From Alphaproteobacteria bacterium (GTDB lineage Bacteria > Pseudomonadota > Alphaproteobacteria > Micavibrionales > UBA2020): a stretch of 62,550 nt of DNA. The translations under genes and the position numbers were made by a program. The stretch is from assembly GCA_004297545.1 (NCBI GenBank), contig SCTB01000042.1:1-62550 (forward strand), read 5' to 3'. Each line of letters starts with the position of its first letter. Position 1 is the stretch's first letter. This document shows, in pieces, positions 7,571-15,217 of the stretch. The notes under the pieces are model-generated. The model had not been told where the DNA came from, ran no database searches, and worked only from the letters and a program-made list of their open reading frames with translations.

Positions 7571-8389
7571 ATGAAGCGAATCGTCATCACCGGTTGTTCT
7601 TCGGGCTTCGGCAAGCTGATGGCCGAAGCCTTTGCGCGTGAGGGGTGGCAGGTTCTGGCGACGACGCGTGTGCCGGAGCAGCTGGCGCCGCAGAAAAATC
7701 TGCAGGCGCTGGCCGCAGATGTCACGAAGGGCGAAGGCCGCGCCGCGGTTGTTTCCTATGTGCGGGACAACTGGGGCGGAAAACTGGATTGCCTTGTGAA
7801 CAATGTCGGTTTCGGCGTCAATGGCGCCTTCGAGACGCTGTTGGAAGAACAGGTAAGGCGCCAGTTCGAGGTGAATGTTTTCTCCGCCATGTTCCTGACG
7901 AAAGACCTGTTGCCTGCGCTGAGGGCGGCAAAAGGGCGTATTATCAATCTTTCCTCCGTGCTGGGCTTTACGGGCATGCCGTTTGCCGGTATTTACGCGT
8001 CCAGCAAATTTGCGCTGGAGGGGTGGAGTGAAAGCCTGCATTACGAACTGCAGCCGCAGGAGGTGCAGGTCGCCCTGGTCGAGCCGGGCGGCTTTCGCAC
8101 CGGCTTTGCCAAGAATGTCGAATGGGGCGCCGCAAACGACTCCCCCTATGCGCAGCCGGTGCAGAACTTCCGGAATTTTTTCAGCAGGCGCATGGAAAGA
8201 AATGCGGGCGGAAATCCGGAAGCGGTCGTGCGCGCCGTGGTGAAACTGGCGGGCGGCAGGCGCATGCCGCTGCGCACGCGGGTCGGCGGCGATTCCCAGG
8301 GGCTTTATTTTCTTCGGCGTTTTGTTCCCCAGCGCGTTGCAGACATGGTCCTGCGCGGCGTCAGCCGGCGCCTAATGGGGGACGGCTGA
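7571..8389 (+). CDS. Short-chain dehydrogenase/reductase (SDR)
   Basis: This 272-residue classical SDR has the nucleotide-binding motif TGCSSGFG near residue 8, NNVG near 78, the active-site YASSK near 140-145, and the upstream catalytic Ser in INLSSVLG. These proteins reduce a ketone or oxidise an alcohol with NAD(P)H in the cytoplasm. The C-terminal extension (after about 190) is basic and resembles SDRs acting on lipids or retinol/steroid-like substrates, but the substrate is not readable. It lies two bases before the diiron gene, so the two are probably co-transcribed, and they face the minus-strand oxygenase operon. Start is ATG at 7571. Confidence 0.88.
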   Translation: MKRIVITGCSSGFGKLMAEAFAREGWQVLATTRVPEQLAPQKNLQALAADVTKGEGRAAVVSYVRDNWGGKLDCLVNNVGFGVNGAFETLLEEQVRRQFEVNVFSAMFLTKDLLPALRAAKGRIINLSSVLGFTGMPFAGIYASSKFALEGWSESLHYELQPQEVQVALVEPGGFRTGFAKNVEWGAANDSPYAQPVQNFRNFFSRRMERNAGGNPEAVVRAVVKLAGGRRMPLRTRVGGDSQGLYFLRRFVPQRVADMVLRGVSRRLMGDG

Positions 8390-8391
8390 CC

Positions 8392-9348
8392 ATGGCGAAA
8401 ATCGGCGTTCATAACAGGTTGACGGCCGAGCATGCGGGAGAGAAGTCCGGCATTTATCCGCTGATCGCGGCGAAGGTGCGCCGTGAATCCGCCGCTGCTT
8501 TCGACGACGATGTTCTGTGGCCGGCGCAGTGGTGGGGGCTCGACCGCAGCAGGGTTTTCATGAAAGCGGCGCCGGAAGTGCAGGAAGCGGCTCTTGCCGC
8601 CTGCGCCCGCGGCCTGCTGAACGAGGCCTACTTCATCGAGAAATCCGGTCTCGCCTATTCGGCGAAAATGGTGCTGCTTGCCCCTTCCACGGATGTCGCG
8701 CAGCTTTACGCGCTGATCGGCGCGGACGAGGCCCGGCACCTGGCGTGGATCGAGCCGTTCGTATCCGCGGACGACAAGACCCGGCCGCGGGGGCCATTCC
8801 TTGCCTTCCTGTCGTCGCTGATCGAGGCTTGCAAGCCGGAGCTTCTGGTGTACCTTGTGCAGGTCATTCTCGAGGGATGGGGGATCGATCATTATAGAAG
8901 GCTGGCGGATGGCTGCAGCCATCCCGGTCTCGCTGCTATCTTCCGCAATATCCTGAAGGACGAGGCCATGCACCACCGCAGCGGCATCCTGCAGCATGAC
9001 GCGAAGATTTTGCGCGGGAAGAACCGCGCGGCGGTGGCGGTGGCGCTTGAAACCTACGCGGATATGGTGCGCGTCGGCCCGCAGTCGGCGCTTGCCGCGG
9101 TCGATGCCGTCTGCGGCGGCCTTGCGGAGGAAGAGCTCGCCGATGTCATGACGGCGCTCGGGCATGAAACGGAAACGCCGCGCAAGCTGGCTCTCCTGAA
9201 GGAACTCATGCTTCAGCCGGGGACGGAGGCGGTCGTGGAAAAAATAGACTTTACGCCGCTGTCCGTACCGGAAGCGGTTGCATTCTATCAAGGGCATTCA
9301 GCAGCAAACGGGCCAGCTGATAGTCTGTCATCAGCGCCGAATCCTTGA
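8392..9348 (+). CDS. Ferritin-like diiron protein
   Basis: This 318-residue protein starts two bases after the SDR stop; a longer frame upstream lies inside the SDR gene and is not used. It shows the full carboxylate-bridged diiron pattern of a ferritin-like four-helix bundle: E83, E113-x-x-H116 (EARH), E161 and E191-x-x-H194 (EAMH). Such sites activate O2 for hydroxylation, desaturation or N-oxygenation, or store iron. The setting among Rieske and AurF-like genes favours an oxygenase. The last 98 bases overlap the 3' end of the GH3 gene on the opposite strand. No exact family named. Confidence 0.78.
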   Translation: MAKIGVHNRLTAEHAGEKSGIYPLIAAKVRRESAAAFDDDVLWPAQWWGLDRSRVFMKAAPEVQEAALAACARGLLNEAYFIEKSGLAYSAKMVLLAPSTDVAQLYALIGADEARHLAWIEPFVSADDKTRPRGPFLAFLSSLIEACKPELLVYLVQVILEGWGIDHYRRLADGCSHPGLAAIFRNILKDEAMHHRSGILQHDAKILRGKNRAAVAVALETYADMVRVGPQSALAAVDAVCGGLAEEELADVMTALGHETETPRKLALLKELMLQPGTEAVVEKIDFTPLSVPEAVAFYQGHSAANGPADSLSSAPNP

Positions 9349-10675
9349 TATCGCCCGGTTTCATTCCGCACGCCTGGTGGAAGGCGCGCAGCTTCAGATA
9401 AAGATCAGAAACCTCCATCACCTGCAGCGGCAACAACTGGCCCAGCCGCCGCGCGACGCCGTAGTGATATGCGCTGCAAAGGGCAATATCCGCCTTTTCC
9501 GCAAGATTCTCCGGCGCCTGTTCCGTCACCAGGACATAGCCGCGCTCCTGCGGCAACAGGATGAAGTCTTCATCTGGCAGCAGGGTCAGTAGCGCCTCGC
9601 GCACGAATACGGCGTTCAGTTTTTCGCCCGCCAGATCGCAGGCCGCGCTCCTGCCAAGGAAGGAAAGGGTGGGCGTGTCGCCAATCCGGTTGCCGGCTTC
9701 CACGATATCGCCAAGGCGGTAGCGCGTCAGCCCGCCGCGCTGGGTCATGATAATCTCGCCGCGCTCCCCGGGTTCCAGGTCATGCAGGCGCTTGATTTTT
9801 CCGTCCGGCATTTCAAATTCGAAGAAAATACTGTCCACGAGCGGCGCGCAGCCCTGCGCCAGAGGGATCGTCAGCGGACCTTCCGTGGCGAGCAATCCCT
9901 TGCCCTGCACCATAACATCCGGGAACACGGCGCGGACTTTATCCGCCAGCGGCGCCGCCTGCGCGCTGTCCCAGCAGGAGATCAGCTTCAGCTGCGGCCA
10001 GAGCTTTCGCCAGTTGGCGCCCGGGCTCTGCGCCATAACCTCCAGAAGGTATGAGGGGCTCCAGACGGAAATCACCTCAAGGTCCCGCTCTTTCATCAGC
10101 GCGCGCGCAATGGAGCGCATGTCTTTCGCGGGCGGCATGACAAGGAAGGGCGACAGCAATTGACGCAGCGGGAAACCAAGATAATCGCGGTCATCCGTGA
10201 AACCGCCGCCGGCGGCGGGGGACAGGCTCATGAAGATGCGCCCGGTTTCCGGCTCCAGCCCATGTGACAACAGGTCATAGGCCCAGATGCGGAACATGCC
10301 GGAAAAGGCGCGGAGCAGGGGGCGCGTATAGGGGATGCTCTTCGTAGCGCCGCTGCTGCCGGAGGTCGGTTCCACATGCACGACGCGGTGCGGCGTAATC
10401 GCCGTTTCGCCGCTCAGCTGCTGTTCGATCCATGGCCTGAACGAGTCGTAATCCTGCACAGGCAGCCTTTCGGCGAAAGCGTCATAGCCTTCGATGCCGT
10501 ATATATGGTGTTCGTGCCCATAGGTTGTGCGCGACAGGTCATGTACGATCTTGTGGAGCAGCCGGTCCTGCGCCTTCTGCGGGGCCTGCAGGCTTTGATG
10601 GAAGCGGCGGTGCGCGTTGTAGCAAAGCGCGCGGAGCGCCAGTACCGCTGTAGTTGTCAGGGCATTATGCGGCAT
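9251..10675 (-). CDS. GH3-family acyl-adenylating amide synthetase
   Basis: This protein of about 474 residues resembles the plant auxin-responsive GH3 acyl-acid amido synthetases, which activate a carboxylate with ATP and join it to an amino acid or amine. The ATP-loop motif TSGSSGATKSIPYT lies near residue 105, a GLLATEG motif near 250, and YRLGDIVE near 320. I chose ATG at 10675, overlapping the upstream gene by 11 bases; an ATG at 10699 is also possible. It is the last gene of the six-gene minus-strand operon. Its 3' end overlaps the convergent diiron gene by 98 bases. In this setting it probably makes or uses an amide-linked product. Confidence 0.8.
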   Translation of the reverse strand: MPHNALTTTAVLALRALCYNAHRRFHQSLQAPQKAQDRLLHKIVHDLSRTTYGHEHHIYGIEGYDAFAERLPVQDYDSFRPWIEQQLSGETAITPHRVVHVEPTSGSSGATKSIPYTRPLLRAFSGMFRIWAYDLLSHGLEPETGRIFMSLSPAAGGGFTDDRDYLGFPLRQLLSPFLVMPPAKDMRSIARALMKERDLEVISVWSPSYLLEVMAQSPGANWRKLWPQLKLISCWDSAQAAPLADKVRAVFPDVMVQGKGLLATEGPLTIPLAQGCAPLVDSIFFEFEMPDGKIKRLHDLEPGERGEIIMTQRGGLTRYRLGDIVEAGNRIGDTPTLSFLGRSAACDLAGEKLNAVFVREALLTLLPDEDFILLPQERGYVLVTEQAPENLAEKADIALCSAYHYGVARRLGQLLPLQVMEVSDLYLKLRAFHQACGMKPGDIKDSALMTDYQLARLLLNALDRMQPLPVRTAA

Positions 10676-11273
10676 AGCGCCACCGGTATTCGGCATCATA
10701 GGGGACGATGGCGTTATCGGGTATCTGCACGCCGGGGCCGATGCGGGCGCCCGCGCCGACGACCGCGCCCGCGCCGAACGACACCATCCGCACCGTCAGC
10801 ACAATATTGCCGTTCTTCTTTTTGGTGATGATATGGCTGGTGCAGGTCATGCGGTGGCCGAACACGACGTCATCGCCGACCTCGATCATGTGCCGGTCGA
10901 TGATGTCGATGCAGGGTGTCCAGTGCACGCGACTGCCGACGCGGCTGCCCCATAGCCGCAGCCAGGCGCTGTAGGCGCCTGGGATGACGCGCAGCACCGC
11001 TTCCAGCGACGGCAGCGCCGCGTAGGAAAGCTGCATCTGGTGCGCGACCCACCAGTCGGAGCGGTTGGGACGGTTCAGCAGCCATGTTCCGCCGCGCGGC
11101 GGAAACTTCTGCGAATAGAGGCGGAACAGCAGCGGCGGCAGCAGGTACAGGGTGAAAAGCGCCAGCGCCAGCGATGCAGCGCCCGGCGTATGAATAAAGG
11201 CCACAAGCGCAGCCACCGACAGCGCGATATGCGCGGCGGGAAAAAACATGGCGATGCGGCCCATCGGCGTCAT
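10665..11273 (-). CDS. Left-handed beta-helix (hexapeptide) acyltransferase
   Basis: This 202-residue protein has an N-terminal hydrophobic region (about 8-50, probably two membrane helices) and a C-terminal hexapeptide-repeat fold (IEVGDDVVFG, GAGAVVGAGARIGPGVQIPDNAIV). Such proteins transfer acetyl or longer acyl groups from CoA or ACP. The His needed for catalysis may be H123 or H135 in the segment IDRHMIEV...TSHIITKK. It overlaps the upstream Rieske gene by four bases (ATGA). Within the cluster it may acylate an amine or hydroxyl on the product, at the inner membrane. Confidence 0.75.
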   Translation of the reverse strand: MTPMGRIAMFFPAAHIALSVAALVAFIHTPGAASLALALFTLYLLPPLLFRLYSQKFPPRGGTWLLNRPNRSDWWVAHQMQLSYAALPSLEAVLRVIPGAYSAWLRLWGSRVGSRVHWTPCIDIIDRHMIEVGDDVVFGHRMTCTSHIITKKKNGNIVLTVRMVSFGAGAVVGAGARIGPGVQIPDNAIVPYDAEYRWRYAA

Positions 11274-12304
11274 ACGTGAAAAACGACCTCCCGCGCATAG
11301 TCTTTGAGGCTGGAGATCTCCGCGCCGCCTTTAAGCGTGGAGATAATTTCCTCGGTCAGCGTGTGGATGACATCGGCGCGCGTCACCGAAAACTTCTGGC
11401 CATACTTCTTTATCACGTGGCCCTGCTCGTTCAGGATGTCGATATCCTGGTCGATGACCTTCTGCGCCTGCCGCCGCGCGATCCATTTTGCAAAGGGCGT
11501 AAAGGCGCCGAAATCGTAGCTGATGTCGGTGTAAACGCGCGTTTCCATCTCGCTCACCGGCACGGACTGCGAGGTGATGAAATAGCTGTAACCATTCGGC
11601 AGCGTGTAATGCACACTGGTCACATTCGGCGCATAAAAATTGTCCTCGTGCTGTATTTCGCGCCCGCCGGGGTTGAGCAGCCAGCTGAAACTGCCGAGAT
11701 TGGCCGTTTCGCCATGATAGGTCACGCGCACATGCCCGGCCTGCCGCGTGACGGTCGTGCGGATTTGCTGCTGCGCGGGCTTGCGGAAGATGCCGCGATG
11801 CACATAGGCCGTGTGCGGCACGTCGATATAGTTCTCGACACAGTTCGCTAACGTATTGTGAAAATAATTCTGCAGCCGGAACGACCGCCAGCGCCCGCCC
11901 TCGGGCCGCGGCAGCGCAAAGGGCAGGGTGGGGGACTGCTCATCCGGGGCGAGGCAGGCATAAACATAGCCGTCATTCTCCAGGACCGCATAGGTTTTGG
12001 CTTGCAAATTACGTTTGGCGACGGCCTCTTCGCCGCCGTCCGAGGGGATGGAAACCACGCGCCCGCCGTCGCCATAGACCCATCCGTGATAGCGGCAGGT
12101 CAGTTTGCCGTCCTGCGCATGGCCGCTCGACAATTTTCCGCAGCGGTGCAGGCAGCGGTCCTGCGCCACGACGGTGCGCCCGTCCCTGCCGCGATAGCAG
12201 GCCAGCCATTCATCCAGCACCTGGCGCGACAGCACGGTATTTTGCGTCAGCTCGTGCGATTCTGCGACAACATACCAGTATCTGGGTAGCAGCGAGGGGC
12301 TCAT
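11270..12304 (-). CDS. Rieske non-haem iron oxygenase, first copy
   Basis: This 344-residue protein has an N-terminal Rieske [2Fe-2S] domain (C51-x-H53, C70-x-x-H73) and a C-terminal catalytic domain with the mononuclear iron motif ENYIDVPHTAYVH (D161, H164, H169). It should hydroxylate, demethylate or desaturate an organic substrate with O2 and electrons from a ferredoxin. The ferredoxin gene is immediately upstream and overlaps by one base (TAATG), so the pair is a natural electron chain. No NAD(P)H:ferredoxin reductase is encoded nearby. Length fits single-component-type alpha subunits without a beta subunit. Substrate unknown. Confidence 0.88.
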   Translation of the reverse strand: MSPSLLPRYWYVVAESHELTQNTVLSRQVLDEWLACYRGRDGRTVVAQDRCLHRCGKLSSGHAQDGKLTCRYHGWVYGDGGRVVSIPSDGGEEAVAKRNLQAKTYAVLENDGYVYACLAPDEQSPTLPFALPRPEGGRWRSFRLQNYFHNTLANCVENYIDVPHTAYVHRGIFRKPAQQQIRTTVTRQAGHVRVTYHGETANLGSFSWLLNPGGREIQHEDNFYAPNVTSVHYTLPNGYSYFITSQSVPVSEMETRVYTDISYDFGAFTPFAKWIARRQAQKVIDQDIDILNEQGHVIKKYGQKFSVTRADVIHTLTEEIISTLKGGAEISSLKDYAREVVFHV

Positions 12305-12603
12305 TACGCGCTCCGGATCTTTTTGATGGCGACGTCGACGGTGAGCCGCATCTGGCAGCCGAGGCGCGCTTTTGGATTGCCCGGCGCGTAAACTTCCAGC
12401 GCCTCCTGTTCCTCCGCCGTGGGCGGGACGAGGCGTTCATAACCGTCTTCCACCTGGATAAGGCAGGTGCCGCAGATGCCGGCGCGGCAGCCGAACAGCA
12501 TGGGAGAATTCATGACGGTGAGCGTTTCTGAAAGATTGGCTCCTTCGGGCAGCGTTGCCGGGGCGTGCGGGGTGTCGGGAAATGAAATCACGCAGGTTTT
12601 CAT
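12304..12603 (-). CDS. Plant-type [2Fe-2S] ferredoxin
   Basis: This 99-residue protein has the cluster ligands C39, C44, C47 (CRAGICGTC) and C83 (LGCQMRL). It carries electrons from a reductase to oxygenases. It sits between the AurF-like gene (four-base overlap) and the Rieske gene (one-base overlap), so it could serve both, and perhaps the membrane hydroxylase as well. Its length is standard for the family. Confidence 0.9.
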   Translation of the reverse strand: MKTCVISFPDTPHAPATLPEGANLSETLTVMNSPMLFGCRAGICGTCLIQVEDGYERLVPPTAEEQEALEVYAPGNPKARLGCQMRLTVDVAIKKIRSA

Positions 12604-13781
12604 GCAGCCTCCTTTTCCAGCGCCCGCGCGTTGCGCTCAAGATAAGCGGCGATGGAATTGCCGCCCATGACCGCCATGTCGCGGTTGCGCGCGTCGAGGT
12701 AAGTTATGGACTCGACATAGGATTTATATGACTCATTCGCCGTGCGGTGCATGGCATGGGCGGCGTGTATACCGTCATTCTCCTGTGTAAAGCAGCGCTT
12801 CAGCATCTCCTGCGCGTCTTTCGCGTTGAAGCCAAAATGCGGCGACATCAGCATTTTCTTCAACACGGGGAACAGAGCCGGCTCGTACCAGAAGATGCCG
12901 CGCAGTGTGGCGGAGAAGTGATAATGGTCGCGCTGGCAGCCCGTAACGCCCCTGTTAACGATCCATTTCTCGAAGGCCGTCGGCGGGTCGAGACTGCGTG
13001 GGATATCATGACCGATAATCTTGGACGTATTGAAATGAAAGCTTTCGTCCATGAAATGGTAGTAACTGATGGCGGAAGGAATCGGCGCGCGCTCCTTGTC
13101 CGGGTGGTTGCTGTAGTAGAGCGACAGCTGGTGCTGGATCATCTTGCCGTTCAGCGTGCGCAGGCCCCTTATCAGCAGGTACTGGCTGGCGAGGAAGGCG
13201 TTGCTGGAAGAAAGCAGCGTGAAGGCCTTGATCTGCAGCTTGCGCCAGTAATCCTTGGCATGATTGCTGTCGGCGAAAACCATCGTTTGCTCGTACAGGC
13301 TGCGCATGGGGTAAGTGAACAGCCGCTCGCCGAACAGCCGCCATTCCACGTCTTCGCCGATGGTCTTGAAGGCGTGGATATGCGCGCGCTCCTGCTTGGT
13401 TTCGAGGTCGAGCGAGTCGCAGACGATGCGGAAATCCTCATGCGCGTAAAGCCCCGCCGCCGACACCTGGTTGAGGTAGATGGTGGCGATTTCGGCGGAA
13501 ACGATCTGCGCGTAATAGGCGACCCAGTAAAGCTGGTTCAGGATGATCCGCTGCGAGGGCGACGCGCCATACCAGAGCGGCGTGCCGTGCAGCAGCGAAA
13601 ATTCTTCGGGGTTCCAGTATTCGTTTTTGCAGTCTTCGAATTTAAAGCGCGCAGTCGCCTCATCCATCATCGCGGAATGGTCCTGCTCGAGATTGCGCTT
13701 TTTGTTGAACTCCAGTTTCTTGTACGTCGCGGCGTCGTCGAGAAGCGAGAGGCGCTGGCGCTGGGCAAGCTGTTTATGCAT
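12600..13781 (-). CDS. AurF-like diiron oxygenase
   Basis: This 393-residue protein resembles the p-aminobenzoate N-oxygenase (AurF/CmlI) group of ferritin-like diiron enzymes. Likely ligands are E97 (SAEIAT), E131-x-x-H134 (ERAH), H242 and E246-x-x-H249 (ESFH). The glutamate expected on the helix between them is not obvious, with Gln200 at about that place, so the active site may differ from AurF. Known members oxidise arylamines to nitro or hydroxylamine compounds, but related enzymes hydroxylate carbon. It overlaps the upstream hydroxylase gene by eight bases and the ferredoxin gene by four. Substrate unknown. Confidence 0.75.
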   Translation of the reverse strand: MHKQLAQRQRLSLLDDAATYKKLEFNKKRNLEQDHSAMMDEATARFKFEDCKNEYWNPEEFSLLHGTPLWYGASPSQRIILNQLYWVAYYAQIVSAEIATIYLNQVSAAGLYAHEDFRIVCDSLDLETKQERAHIHAFKTIGEDVEWRLFGERLFTYPMRSLYEQTMVFADSNHAKDYWRKLQIKAFTLLSSSNAFLASQYLLIRGLRTLNGKMIQHQLSLYYSNHPDKERAPIPSAISYYHFMDESFHFNTSKIIGHDIPRSLDPPTAFEKWIVNRGVTGCQRDHYHFSATLRGIFWYEPALFPVLKKMLMSPHFGFNAKDAQEMLKRCFTQENDGIHAAHAMHRTANESYKSYVESITYLDARNRDMAVMGGNSIAAYLERNARALEKEAA

Positions 13782-14514
13782 CGGAGATCCTCCAGGGGCT
13801 CAGCAGCTGCACCGCTACCGGCGGCGCGCCCGGCGCGGCATAGGCCCGGGGGTAGTCTTCATTCATGTCTGCCGTGCCGAACAGCCTGTCCCAGATTATG
13901 AAATTTGCACCATAGTTCGCATCATGCTTTTCGCCGTCATGATGCCGGTGATGGTCGCGCGGCATGACGACAATGCCCTTCAGTGCCGGAATGTCAAGAT
14001 TCAGGCTGGAATGGCGCAGCAAATCCAAAGCCGCCGTCAGCATCGCGCCCGCGAAGAAGGCGTCGGGCCGGTCGCAAAAATACCCGAGCACGGGATTGAT
14101 AAGCGTGTAAACGAACAGGAAATGCGTCACCAGCGCGTTACGCGACGTCGCCCATATGTTGACGGTAGGGGAGTAGTGATGCGGTGCATGCAGCTTCCAG
14201 AGGCAGGGAATTTTATGAAATCCACGATGCTGCAGGTAATATAAAAAATCAACGCCGACGATATTCAACAAAAACGCGCCCATGACGCCCAGCGGCAAAA
14301 TCCCGCGCGCCGAAGGCCAAAATTCCGGAAAAAATTGCGTCGCCAGCCAGTAGCCGGACAGCGGCACCGCAACCCCCTGCATGAAAAAGCCTGAAAGGTT
14401 CATAATCCAGTCCCCGGCGGCGTAAGCAGCGCCGGCGCGCGCCGTCCGCTGCCTGCGCTCAAGCAGGAACAGCAGCCAGAAGGCCGACAGGGGCAACAGG
14501 GACCACAGGATCAT
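13774..14514 (-). CDS. Fatty acid hydroxylase/sterol desaturase family membrane protein
   Basis: This 246-residue integral membrane protein has the three histidine boxes of the superfamily: HRGFH (96-100), HAPHH (109-113) and HHRHH (188-192), plus a further H197. These bind a diiron centre that hydroxylates or desaturates lipids with O2 and a reductant. Several hydrophobic spans lie at about 2-18, 38-60, 76-94 and 130-165. It is the first gene of the six-gene minus-strand operon. The substrate could be a fatty acid, a long-chain base, a carotenoid or a sterol-like lipid; the sequence does not say. Confidence 0.85.
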   Translation of the reverse strand: MILWSLLPLSAFWLLFLLERRQRTARAGAAYAAGDWIMNLSGFFMQGVAVPLSGYWLATQFFPEFWPSARGILPLGVMGAFLLNIVGVDFLYYLQHRGFHKIPCLWKLHAPHHYSPTVNIWATSRNALVTHFLFVYTLINPVLGYFCDRPDAFFAGAMLTAALDLLRHSSLNLDIPALKGIVVMPRDHHRHHDGEKHDANYGANFIIWDRLFGTADMNEDYPRAYAAPGAPPVAVQLLSPWRISDA

Positions 14515-14521
14515 GCCAAAG

Positions 14522-14527
14522 ACTATA
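14522..14527 (-). promoter_or_regulatory. Candidate -10 element of the oxygenase operon
   Basis: On the minus strand a TATAGT hexamer (14527-14522) sits only about eight bases before the ATG at 14514, with a poor -35. If it is used, the message would be nearly leaderless; no Shine-Dalgarno sequence is visible. The 103-base gap is shared with the divergent plus-strand gene, whose possible promoter is TTGCAA, 16 bases, TATGGT, just upstream of 14601. Confidence 0.3.
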
Positions 14528-14617
14528 CTTTATTTTCACGCCGAATAAAGTGCTTGTTGCAAGTGCATGGGCTTCAGGTATGGTAGTCGGCATATCATTT
14601 TTCAGAGGAGTTTTTCC

Positions 14618-15211
14618 ATGCGTCAGGTACTTGTTCTGGCACTGCTTGCTTTCATCCTTAGCGCCCCTGCCTATGCCGGGGAACGCGACGCCGACCACGA
14701 GGCGCTGCGCGGCATTCTCAAGACCTCCAGCGAGGCATTGAGCAGCGCAGATTTCGACAAGCTGAAGCCGGTGCTGTCCAGCAAAAACCTCACCGTTGTG
14801 ACGGTCGATAACCAGAGATTCAAAAGCCTTGATGAATTCAAGGCCTATTGGGACAAGATGTTCAATGGCCCCACCTCCCTGCTCAAAGGCCTGAAAGTGG
14901 AGCCTACAGCCGAGGCCCAGACTGAATTCCTGAGCGACAACGTCGGCATCGTCGACGGCACGTCGAAGGAGACTTATACATTCCGCGACGGCGATGTGCG
15001 CGATATGACGACGCGCTGGACCGCCGTCGTCGACAAGGAGGACGGGAACTGGAAAATCGCGCAAATCCATTTTTCCGCGAATGTCCTCGACAATCCGGTC
15101 CTCAGCGCCGCGCAGAAGGCTGCCGGTGGAAACATCATGCTTCCGGGGCTTGTCGGCTTTGCGCTGGGATCCCTGCTTCTTGGCTTCCTGGGACGCAAGA
15201 AAACGGCCTGA
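14618..15211 (+). CDS. Secreted NTF2/SnoaL-like protein with C-terminal anchor
   Basis: This 197-residue protein starts at ATG 14618 behind AGAGGAG; a longer frame from 14567 lacks a ribosome-binding site. It has a signal peptide (MRQVLVLALLAFILS, cleavage after AYA), a cystatin/NTF2-like alpha+beta domain (ADHEALRGILKTSSEAL, a TRWTAVVDKEDGNWKIAQIHFS ending typical of SnoaL folds), then a single C-terminal membrane helix (GLVGFALGSLLLGFLG) and a basic tail GRKKTA. It would be a periplasmic domain tethered to the inner membrane. NTF2-like domains bind small hydrophobic ligands or act as cyclases/isomerases. Seven bases separate it from the next gene. Confidence 0.72.
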   Translation: MRQVLVLALLAFILSAPAYAGERDADHEALRGILKTSSEALSSADFDKLKPVLSSKNLTVVTVDNQRFKSLDEFKAYWDKMFNGPTSLLKGLKVEPTAEAQTEFLSDNVGIVDGTSKETYTFRDGDVRDMTTRWTAVVDKEDGNWKIAQIHFSANVLDNPVLSAAQKAAGGNIMLPGLVGFALGSLLLGFLGRKKTA

Positions 15212-15217
15212 TAATTT

